Part shown: positions 1 through 5,414 of the stretch, in pieces
Numbering within the stretch: position 1 is the stretch's first letter
How the letters are laid out: each line of letters starts with the position of its first letter
From: Clostridiales bacterium
GTDB lineage: Bacteria > Bacillota > Clostridia > Lachnospirales > Anaerotignaceae
Length of the DNA stretch: 9,427 bases
NCBI GenBank assembly: GCA_019423725.1
Contig: JAHZAW010000009.1
Location: 99,248-108,674 of the forward strand
Direction: 5' to 3'
Translations under genes and position numbers: made by a program
Notes under the pieces: generated by a model
The model's input: only the letters and a program-made list of their open reading frames with translations
What the model was told of the DNA's origin: nothing
Databases searched by the model: none

Positions 1-143
1 GAGTTTCTGCGGTCAGTACCTCTGGCGTTTCTTCCTGCGCAAAAAACCGTTGTATCACTCATATCAGCCGCTTCTATGACTTCAAGCCACTGGTCGGCAA
101 GTCCTCCGCCTATGGCTGAACCTATCGCTTTTATTATTCCCAT
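1..143 (-). CDS. SPFH-domain (YdjI / virion-core-like) protein, N-terminal part, cut by the window edge
   Basis: About 47 codons are visible, starting at the ATG complementary to 141-143; the remainder lies left of the window. The protein opens MGIIKAIGSAIGGGLADQW, which closely matches the N-terminus of the Bacillus YdjI-like SPFH proteins (a glycine-rich amphipathic start followed by LADQW), and continues into a FCAGRNARGTDRRN stretch typical of the same group. Members of the family are membrane-associated scaffold-like proteins, often with a C-terminal zinc-ribbon; their precise role is not established. A GA-rich ribosome binding site (AGAAGGGAGA, complementary to 151-160) sits 7 nt upstream. 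Another ATG at 148-150 is out of frame. The gene starts 21 bp after the stop of the HAD phosphatase, so the two are probably co-transcribed. The family call rests only on the N-terminus. Confidence 0.8.
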   Translation of the reverse strand, partial: MGIIKAIGSAIGGGLADQWLEVIEAADMSDTTVFCAGRNARGTDRRN

Positions 144-164
144 AGATCATTCTCCCTTCTGGTT

Positions 165-989
165 TTAACCAAGCACGAATCTATATACGGCTTCCGCAAA
201 ACCATCATCATTATTTCCTGATGTTATGTATGCTGCGCTCTCTTTAAGTCTTTTATCCGCATTTCCCACGGCAACACCTATTCCTGATCTTCTTATCATG
301 TCCCAGTCATTGTTATTGTCACCAAGGCTCATCACCTCGGACATATTTATGCCCAGCTTACCAGCAAGAAATTCAAGTGCTTCTCCCTTGGAACAGCTCT
401 TTGGCCCTATTTCCAGATTATTGCCTATGGAATTAGTTACCTCTACATCAAAATTCTTAGAAATATAACTATACGTCTCCACTCTTTGTGCCATATCTGT
501 AAATACAAGGTTTATATTCTCCACAGTCGTATCATTTTTAATTATTTCATCGAAGGTTTCAACCACTGTTCTCGTATCTTTAAGCCACTTGATAAACTTT
601 GGATTCGCTCCATATCCCACCAGGTCACGGCTGAATTTTTCAAGGGTATATGTTCTTCCATCAATAACTATTTCGACCATTATCCCAAGTCCCAGTCCAT
701 GGTTTATTATGTTTCGGGTCAAACAGGAATCCAGCTGGTTTTTATATATGGTCTTTCCTGTTGTCATATCGTCAACGGCGGCTCCGTTTGATGTTATGAT
801 ATAGTGAAGGCAGTCAAGAGCCATGACCGTATCAGGCATTGTAAAAAGTGATCTTCCGGTGGCTGGGACAAAAAGTACTCCCGCCTCAACAGCTTCCTTA
901 AGAGCCTGCATATTTTTTACTGATATTCTTTTATCATCTGTCAGAAACGTGCCGTCCAGGTCCGTTGCTATCAGTTTTATTTTTCCCAC
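165..989 (-). CDS. Cof-type HAD-superfamily hydrolase (sugar-phosphate or similar phosphatase)
   Basis: A 274-residue protein, the normal size for the Cof/YidA subfamily (HAD type IIB), soluble cytoplasmic phosphatases usually acting on sugar phosphates, flavin mononucleotide or related small phosphomonoesters. The four HAD motifs are present: motif I DLDGT (nucleophile Asp10, acid/base Asp12), motif II TSNGA (near 66-70), motif III Lys201 in CSKGEAL, and motif IV GDNNND (Asp224, Asp228). The C2-type cap lies between motifs II and III. The open frame extends upstream to an ATG at 1005-1007, but those codons contain a perfect GGAGGT (complement of 996-1001) placed 6 nt before a GTG at 987-989, so GTG is taken as the start; the protein then begins at the usual distance from motif I. 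It is the first gene of a probable operon with the SPFH gene. Substrate cannot be told from sequence. Confidence 0.9.
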   Translation of the reverse strand: MGKIKLIATDLDGTFLTDDKRISVKNMQALKEAVEAGVLFVPATGRSLFTMPDTVMALDCLHYIITSNGAAVDDMTTGKTIYKNQLDSCLTRNIINHGLGLGIMVEIVIDGRTYTLEKFSRDLVGYGANPKFIKWLKDTRTVVETFDEIIKNDTTVENINLVFTDMAQRVETYSYISKNFDVEVTNSIGNNLEIGPKSCSKGEALEFLAGKLGINMSEVMSLGDNNNDWDMIRRSGIGVAVGNADKRLKESAAYITSGNNDDGFAEAVYRFVLG

Positions 990-1017
990 CTTAATACCTC
1001 CACACATATTTCTATGC

Positions 1018-1047
1018 TATATACTTTAACACAAAATTATCCGTCAA
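1018..1047 (-). promoter_or_regulatory. Promoter of the HAD-SPFH operon
   Basis: Read on the minus strand, TTGACG (complement of 1042-1047) is followed after 18 nt by TATATA (complement of 1018-1023), a good sigma-A-type promoter about 30 nt before the GTG start. Transcription would begin near 1010, close to the upstream ATG of the longer frame, which further favours the GTG start. Confidence 0.65.
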
Positions 1048-1052
1048 AAAAG

Positions 1053-1070
1053 ACATTAATTCCTTAATGT
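1053..1070. repeat. 18-bp perfect inverted repeat between divergent promoters (candidate operator)
   Basis: ACATTAA-TTCC-TTAATGT: two 7-bp arms around a 4-bp centre. It lies 5 bp upstream of the -35 box of the HAD promoter and about 60 bp upstream of the degV -35 box. The position suits a regulator binding site for the HAD operon or for both units. It does not match an operator I can name (the FapR site, TTAGTACC-type, is different). No T-run follows, so it is not a terminator. Confidence 0.4.
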
Positions 1071-1128
1071 TATCTAAAATATTTATACTAAAATTTATGA
1101 CATTGTGATTTTAAAAAGGACAAGTGTC

Positions 1129-1157
1129 TTGACTATATTTATGCCTGATAGTAAAAT
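1129..1157 (+). promoter_or_regulatory. Promoter of degV
   Basis: TTGACT (1129-1134) and TAAAAT (1152-1157) are spaced by exactly 17 nt, close to the sigma-A consensus. The start of transcription would be near 1164, giving a leader of about 30 nt. A short inverted repeat, CAAG-TGT-CTTG (1121-1131), overlaps the first bases of the -35 box and could be an operator half, though it is too short to be sure. Confidence 0.75.
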
Positions 1158-1193
1158 TTTAATATAACCATAATAATATGCGGAGGCAGAACA

Positions 1194-2039
1194 ATGTCAA
1201 TCAGAATTATCACTGACTCAGGTTCCGACTATGAGCAGAATGAGATCAAAGCTAAAAACATTGAAGTTATACCTATACCTATTATGTTCGGTGGGAATGA
1301 ATATTTAGACGGAGTAAATTTAAGCAAAAATGTATTTTTTGATCTGCTTGAAAAAAACAGCGATTTTCCTAAAACAGCTCAGCCCTCACCTACTACCTAT
1401 ACTGATATTTTTCAGGAGGCAGCTGAAGCTGGTGATGACATCATACTGATAATGCTTTCAGGATGTTTGAGCGGTATGCTCCAGACCGCTACTTTATGCA
1501 AAAACAATGTTGGATATGACAGAGTACACATAATAAATTCAGCCAGTGCTTCCGCAGGCATAAGACTTCTTGTGGACAATGCCGCAAAACTCCGCGATGA
1601 AGGCAAAACAGCTGATGAGATCGTTGAAGCTACTGAAAACCTTAAAAAAAGAATAAGTCTCTATGCGACCTTTCCGACTCTTCACTATCTTGTTAAGGGA
1701 GGCAGGCTTTCAAAGTTCGAGGCCAGCGCCGCTGCTATTGCACGTATAAAGCCTGTCATAACCATGGACCAGGAAGGCGAAGTCCTTGTATGCCACAAGG
1801 GTGTAGGCATAAAGCACAGCATAGATTATATGGCTCAGAAAGTCGCTGAAGAACAGATAGACCAAGACTATCCTGTATTTCCTCTTTATTCAGGCGACCC
1901 GGTCAACTGCTATGTGATGCTTGAAAAACTTGCCTCAAAGGGCATAAATATCGATAAAAATACCATATCTAATATCGGACCTACCATAGGCTCATATGTG
2001 GGCCCGGCTGCCACAGGTATAGTTTATATCAGAAAATAA
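1194..2039 (+). CDS. DegV family protein (FakB-like fatty-acid-binding protein)
   Basis: A 281-residue protein, typical full length. DegV/FakB proteins bind one long-chain fatty acid and, where the kinase FakA is present, present it for phosphorylation to acyl phosphate, feeding phospholipid synthesis. Family motifs in order: TDSGSD (7-12), the TAQPSPTTY loop (61-69; usual form TSQPSP), LSGCLSGMLQTA (88-99), the LVKGGRLSK signature (166-174, with Arg171), and the C-terminal IGPTIGSYVGPAATG (261-275). In most relatives the last motif reads IGxHxGPG; here a tyrosine (Tyr268) stands where the ligand-contacting His is expected. The ribosome binding site CGGAGG (1181-1186) is 7 nt before the ATG. 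Monocistronic: own promoter upstream, terminator 12 bp after the stop. No fakA is visible in the window, so a lipid role is inferred from family only. Confidence 0.92.
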   Translation: MSIRIITDSGSDYEQNEIKAKNIEVIPIPIMFGGNEYLDGVNLSKNVFFDLLEKNSDFPKTAQPSPTTYTDIFQEAAEAGDDIILIMLSGCLSGMLQTATLCKNNVGYDRVHIINSASASAGIRLLVDNAAKLRDEGKTADEIVEATENLKKRISLYATFPTLHYLVKGGRLSKFEASAAAIARIKPVITMDQEGEVLVCHKGVGIKHSIDYMAQKVAEEQIDQDYPVFPLYSGDPVNCYVMLEKLASKGINIDKNTISNIGPTIGSYVGPAATGIVYIRK

Positions 2040-2050
2040 TGAGAATATTT

Positions 2051-2086
2051 AAAAACCTCAGAGCATAAATGCCCTGAGGTTTTTTT
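2051..2086. terminator. Bidirectional intrinsic terminator between degV and the beta-CASP gene
   Basis: AAAAACCTCAG (2051-2061) and CTGAGGTTTTT (2074-2084) form an 11-bp stem, with an inner GC/GC pairing around the ATAAAT loop. T-run follows on the plus strand (to 2086) and the matching A-run gives a T-run on the minus strand. It ends degV (stop at 2039) and the converging gene (stop at 2097), so one hairpin serves both. Confidence 0.92.
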
Positions 2087-2096
2087 GTGTATATAT

Positions 2097-3716
2097 TTAT
2101 CTGTCCCATTCATCGCAGAGATCATTGATCCTATCCAGCAGTTTCTGAAGATCTGCGTTTGCTCCTCCCTTATTATGGGCAACGACAGTCTTAAGTCTGG
2201 CAGCAGCGTTTTCAAGTTCTCTGTAAAGGGCTTCTCCCCTGGCAGCTCCCTTAGATTTGAACTCGGTAAATTCAGGCTGCTCAACGGGTATCCTTACTCC
2301 CTCGCTTATTATGGAATTGGTCAGAAGATCAAATTCTGCTCCACTGTAAGGTGCGAATGTTTCATATCCGAACTCATCCCTGAGGTATTTAGCATATTCA
2401 TCGGTGACTTCATCCTGTCCATGTACGATGAATACTCTCTTAGGCTTTTCCTTAAAGCCGTTTATCCAGTCCGTAAGTCCTTTTTTATCAGCATGGCCGC
2501 TGACGCCCTCCAGCTGCAGTATCCTTGCCTTGACACCTATTTTTTCACCGAAAAGTTTCACGGAATCAACACCATCTATGAGCTGGCGTCCGAGTGTGCC
2601 TTCAGCCTGGTATCCAACAAAAAGTATGGTCGATTCAGCTCTCCAGAGGTTATGTTTAAGGTGGTGTCTTATCCTTCCGGCCTCACACATTCCTGATGCT
2701 GATATTATGACCTTGGGTTCTTTATTAAAATTTATGGCCTTTGAGTCGTCACTGGTGACCGAAGTTTCCAGTCCTTCAAAGGATATGGGATTTATACCCC
2801 TGCTTATGAGTTCCAGCGCTTCCTTATCGTAAAAAGCCAGGGTGTTCTTATTAAATACCCTTGTGGCCTCCACAGCCAGAGGACTGTCCACATATACCTT
2901 GAATCCATCGTGGCCCTTTATCATGTTGTCTTCTTTTATCTTCCTTATGAAATATAGCATTTCCTGTGTCCTGCCAACGGCAAAGGCCGGTATTACCAGA
3001 TTTCCGCCCGCATCCAGGGTCTCCTGGATTATTTTGGCCAGAGCCGTATAATAATCCGGTTTTTCTCCATGCATACGGTTTCCATAGGTGGATTCCATTA
3101 TGACATAGTCGCCCTCATCGGTATATTTAGGGTCTTCTATGAGCGGCTGGTCAGTGTTTCCTATGTCTCCGGAGAAAACAAGAGTCCTTGTGATCCCGTT
3201 TTCTGTCAGCCAGAGCTTTATGCTCGATGAGCCAAGAAGATGTCCTATATCCGTAAACTCTATGTCCACACCTTCACATATGGGTATCCTCTCCCCATAA
3301 TTACAGGGCACCAGCAGACATATGGCTCCTTCGGCGTCATTCATACTGTAAAGGGGCTCATAGGGTTTTTCAAGAGACCTTTTTGCCTTTCTGTTTCTCC
3401 ATTCAGCCTCAAATTCCTGGATATGCGCACTGTCTCGAAGCATTATATCACAGAGATCCACCGTAGCAGTTGTGGCAAATATCTTTCCTCTGAACCCATT
3501 TTTATATATAAGAGGGAGATATCCCGAATGGTCTATGTGTGCATGGGATAAAAAAACATAATCTATATCCGACGGAGCTACAGGGATCTCCTGGTTTTCA
3601 TAAATATCCCTTCCCTGCTCCATTCCGCAGTCCAAAAGTATATTTTTTCCGCAAACGTTCAAATAATGGCAGCTTCCCGTAACTTCATGAGCCGCTCCAG
3701 AAAAAACAAGTCTCAT
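2097..3716 (-). CDS. MBL-fold/beta-CASP ribonuclease family protein (YSH1/CPSF-like, RMMBL domain)
   Basis: A 539-residue protein related to the bacterial and archaeal CPSF-like RNases (COG1236, for example Thermus TTHA0252), cytoplasmic zinc-dependent enzymes that cut RNA. The metallo-beta-lactamase core shows SHAHIDH (His58, His60, Asp62, His63), His159 in IGHLLGS and Asp184 in FSGDIG. The inserted beta-CASP domain begins with motif A, Glu208 in MESTYGNR, and includes VIPAFAVGRTQE (241-252) and IISASGMCEAGRIRHHL (337-353). Motif B is His408 in SGHAD and motif C is His432 in VHGQDE, in the RMMBL domain. All catalytic residues are kept. A tail of about 60 residues (480-539), mostly helical and charged, follows the usual end. 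The frame extends upstream to 3737, but a GGAGGT (complement of 3723-3728) lies 6 nt before the ATG at 3714-3716, so that ATG is chosen. In vivo target RNAs are unknown; endo- versus exonuclease activity cannot be read from sequence. Confidence 0.9.
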   Translation of the reverse strand: MRLVFSGAAHEVTGSCHYLNVCGKNILLDCGMEQGRDIYENQEIPVAPSDIDYVFLSHAHIDHSGYLPLIYKNGFRGKIFATTATVDLCDIMLRDSAHIQEFEAEWRNRKAKRSLEKPYEPLYSMNDAEGAICLLVPCNYGERIPICEGVDIEFTDIGHLLGSSSIKLWLTENGITRTLVFSGDIGNTDQPLIEDPKYTDEGDYVIMESTYGNRMHGEKPDYYTALAKIIQETLDAGGNLVIPAFAVGRTQEMLYFIRKIKEDNMIKGHDGFKVYVDSPLAVEATRVFNKNTLAFYDKEALELISRGINPISFEGLETSVTSDDSKAINFNKEPKVIISASGMCEAGRIRHHLKHNLWRAESTILFVGYQAEGTLGRQLIDGVDSVKLFGEKIGVKARILQLEGVSGHADKKGLTDWINGFKEKPKRVFIVHGQDEVTDEYAKYLRDEFGYETFAPYSGAEFDLLTNSIISEGVRIPVEQPEFTEFKSKGAARGEALYRELENAAARLKTVVAHNKGGANADLQKLLDRINDLCDEWDR

Positions 3717-3760
3717 ACTAACACCTCCGGCCTTCAAGTTTATATTTTGAATATATATAA

Positions 3761-3769
3761 ATTATATCA
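3761..3769 (-). promoter_or_regulatory. Extended -10 promoter of the beta-CASP gene
   Basis: On the minus strand TGATATAAT forms an extended -10 (TGn plus a perfect TATAAT, complement of 3761-3766), about 45 nt before the start codon. The -35 region is poor (TGTCCA-like). A small palindrome ATCAT-AC-ATGAT (3766-3777) abuts the -10. The gene therefore probably has its own transcript although dinB lies 107 bp upstream on the same strand; I see no convincing terminator in that gap, so some read-through from dinB is possible. Confidence 0.55.
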
Positions 3770-3823
3770 TACATGATCTTTATTGGACAGAAAAACAATT
3801 GTTCTTAGTTATACATACAGCCG

Positions 3824-5065
3824 CTAATAAGTAAATCCTCCCGGATATACCGTATGTTCAGCAATGGGGTTCATCTTTGACAGGTCGGTGTTTAAAAGCA
3901 TCATACATCTTTTTACGCTGTCATATCCATACTTTCCCCTTATGCCGTCCAGCATCTCATCCAGTTTTAGCTGTCTCATGGAACGGGAAAAATCAGGATC
4001 TATGGAAAGCTGCACAGCCTTTGAACTTTCCAGATCACAGGCCCTTACTCCCAGAGCCCTTATCATCCTTCCTTCCCGTCTTTTGGTCTTAAAAAGCTCC
4101 TCTGCCGCATTATATATATCCTCTGATACACAGCTTGGAAAACTGAGCTTTTTCTGGCCGGAAAATCTCAAAAGCTCCTTTTCCTTTATTTCCACCTGAA
4201 CAGTGGAACACATAAGCTGCTTTGCCCTTAGTCTTGCAGCTACGCTTTCTGACAGTATCATAAGGGTTATAGCTATATCATCGTCGGTATATATATCGTA
4301 TGGCAAAGTTCCACTGTTTCCTATGCTCTTTATATCCGCATGGTCTATATAGTCCCTTACTGGCTCAAAGTCCTTTCCCGCGGCCCATAGTCTAAGCTTT
4401 TCGCCGTTTTTGCCCAGGTGTGCCTTTATGCATCTTTCATCGGAAAGAGCCAGATCTCCTATGGTGTATATGCCAAGTTTAGCCAGGGTTTTAGTGGTGG
4501 ACCTGCCAACATATATTAGACTTGATACTTTGAGGGGCCATACGATATCCTTAAAATTCTGCGGAGTTATCATGGTTATGGCGTCGGGCTTTTTGTAATC
4601 GCTTCCCAGCTTCGCAAAACTTTTTGTAAATGACACACCTATGGATACTGTGAGTCCGGTCTCTTTTTTTATGGTGCTGCTTATGTCCTCAGCTTCAGCC
4701 ATGGCATAATCAAAATCCCCCTTTGGTTTTGATATGTCAAGCCATGCTTCATCAAGTCCATAGGGCTCCACAAGATTTGTATGCCTGTAGTATATTTCCC
4801 TTACCAGCTCGGAATAATGCTTATACATCTCGAACCTGGCCGGAAAAAGCACTAGGTCAGGACACTTTTCCCTGGCCTGCCACACCGTATCCCCTGTATT
4901 TATTCCGAAGGATTTAGCTATATAGTTTTTGGCCAGTATTATCCCGTGCCTTTTTTCCGGGTCGCCGCATACAGCAGCGGGCCTGTTCTTATACTGTGGA
5001 TTCAGCAGACATTCCACAGAAGCGTAAAAACAATTAAGATCAGAATGTAATATGAGCCTTTGCAT
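3824..5065 (-). CDS. dinB: Y-family DNA polymerase (DNA polymerase IV, DinB-like)
   Basis: A 413-residue translesion DNA polymerase. It copies past damaged bases with low fidelity, recruited by the sliding clamp. Palm/finger motifs: LHSDLNCFYASVE (6-18) with metal-binding Asp9 and steric-gate aromatic Tyr14; YGLDEAWLD (102-110) with Asp105 and Glu106; SIGVSFTKSFAKLGSD (141-156), a hallmark of the family; then the helix-hairpin-helix thumb (LAKLGIYTIGDLA, 194-206). The little-finger domain spans roughly 240-350. QLSID (352-356) stands where the clamp-binding QLSLF motif occurs, followed by the conserved LDxxLDGIRGKYG ending. The second acidic residue of the usual DxD is Asn11, and SIDEAF is replaced by GLDEAW; I believe both variants occur in clostridial members. 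An upstream ATG at 5084-5086 exists, but AGAAGG (complement of 5074-5079) lies 8 nt before the ATG at 5063-5065 and nothing suitable precedes the earlier one. A promoter and LexA-like box lie directly upstream. Confidence 0.92.
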   Translation of the reverse strand: MQRLILHSDLNCFYASVECLLNPQYKNRPAAVCGDPEKRHGIILAKNYIAKSFGINTGDTVWQAREKCPDLVLFPARFEMYKHYSELVREIYYRHTNLVEPYGLDEAWLDISKPKGDFDYAMAEAEDISSTIKKETGLTVSIGVSFTKSFAKLGSDYKKPDAITMITPQNFKDIVWPLKVSSLIYVGRSTTKTLAKLGIYTIGDLALSDERCIKAHLGKNGEKLRLWAAGKDFEPVRDYIDHADIKSIGNSGTLPYDIYTDDDIAITLMILSESVAARLRAKQLMCSTVQVEIKEKELLRFSGQKKLSFPSCVSEDIYNAAEELFKTKRREGRMIRALGVRACDLESSKAVQLSIDPDFSRSMRQLKLDEMLDGIRGKYGYDSVKRCMMLLNTDLSKMNPIAEHTVYPGGFTY

Positions 5066-5092
5066 GATGGGAACCTTCTTTCGCATATAATA

Positions 5093-5106
5093 CGAACATA
5101 TATTCT
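5093..5106. promoter_or_regulatory. LexA (SOS) box upstream of dinB
   Basis: CGAACATATATTCT matches 12 of 14 positions of the Gram-positive LexA site CGAAC-ATAT-GTTCG. The left half-site (as read on plus) is perfect; the right is degenerate. It lies 2 bp downstream of the dinB -10 box, over the expected transcription start, about 28 nt before the start codon: a position where bound repressor blocks transcription. Confidence 0.7.
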
Positions 5107-5107
5107 T

Positions 5108-5136
5108 ATTTTAGAATAAAATAGTCTCAATGTAAA
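5108..5136 (-). promoter_or_regulatory. Promoter of dinB
   Basis: Minus-strand TTTACA (complement of 5131-5136), 17-nt spacer, TAAAAT (complement of 5108-5113). Transcription would start near 5101, inside the LexA-like box. A weaker overlapping option begins with TTGAGA (complement of 5125-5130). Confidence 0.65.
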
Positions 5137-5212
5137 CCGGTAAAATATACAAACAGGGCCCATTAACATTGTTTTTACATTTAACGAAAAATTATCTTAA
5201 CAAAAGATTTTT

Positions 5213-5245
5213 TTGTTTACAAATTATTCACAACTTATATATACT
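5213..5245 (+). promoter_or_regulatory. Possible plus-strand promoter for a small RNA
   Basis: TTTACA (5216-5221) is followed after 18 nt by TATACT (5240-5245); alternatively TTGTTT (5213-5218), 17 nt, TATATA (5236-5241). A further perfect TATAAT occurs at 5269-5274 but without a well-placed -35. There is no downstream plus-strand gene, so if used these would drive the short RNA described next. Confidence 0.4.
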
Positions 5246-5249
5246 CAGT

Positions 5250-5357
5250 TCACAAGGCTCCTTTACAATATAATCATCAGCAGGAAAGCTGATAAAAATT
5301 TCTTCATAAATCCTTCCATCTTCGTATCCTGCCCGGCCAAGGCAGGATATTTTATTT
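5250..5357 (+). ncRNA. Candidate small non-coding RNA between dinB and queT
   Basis: The 349-bp gap between dinB and queT holds this region, the queT terminator and the dinB promoter. On the plus strand a transcript from about 5250 would contain a hairpin ATCAGC-AGGAAA-GCTGAT (5276-5293), an open stretch of about 30 nt rich in C and U (TCCTTCC at 5311-5317), and a strong closing hairpin TATCCTGCC-CGGCCAA-GGCAGGATA (5325-5349) followed by TTTTATTT. Promoter, body of about 100 nt and terminator-like end fit a small RNA gene, and CU-rich single-stranded stretches in Firmicute sRNAs often pair with Shine-Dalgarno sequences. I do not recognise a known RNA family. The final hairpin could instead act on the minus strand. 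Confidence 0.4.
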
Positions 5358-5380
5358 ACAAATATTTTTGCAAATAAAAT
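5349..5380 (-). repeat. AT-rich 14-bp inverted repeat next to the queT terminator
   Basis: Arms ATTTTATTTACAAA (5349-5362) and TTTGCAAATAAAAT (5367-5380) around a 4-nt loop. The single difference is A against C on the plus strand but a G-U wobble on the minus strand, so the RNA hairpin is unbroken only in the direction of queT transcription. It directly follows the queT terminator and overlaps the T-rich tail of the sRNA-like hairpin; it may be a secondary terminator or 3'-end stabiliser. Confidence 0.45.
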
Positions 5381-5402
5381 AGGCCCGTTTTAAACGGGCC
5401 TT
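5381..5402 (-). terminator. Intrinsic terminator of queT
   Basis: GGCCCGTTT (5382-5390), one T, AAACGGGCC (5392-5400): a GC-rich stem of at least 8 bp counting the A/T closing pair, 12 bp after the queT stop. On the minus strand it is followed by ATTTTATTT. It is near-symmetric and so may also stop transcription coming from the plus side. Confidence 0.8.
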
Positions 5403-5414
5403 AAATTTTACCTT

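Noticed and set aside
990..1007. ATG start 6 codons upstream for the HAD phosphatase
   Set aside because: Those codons contain the GGAGGT ribosome binding site for the downstream GTG, and no ribosome binding site precedes the ATG.
2085..2696. Plus-strand 203-codon open frame opposite the beta-CASP gene
   Set aside because: It lies wholly antisense to a gene with all catalytic motifs, begins inside the terminator tail, and its translation shows no family motif and irregular composition.
3790..3808. AACAATTGTT palindrome with T-run after dinB as a terminator
   Set aside because: It is a self-complementary AT palindrome with no room for a loop and almost no GC pairs, so a stable hairpin is unlikely.
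5192..5217. ATCTT-AACAA-AAGAT followed by a T-run as a terminator
   Set aside because: Only a 5-bp stem with one GC pair; too weak, and typical of this AT-rich gap.
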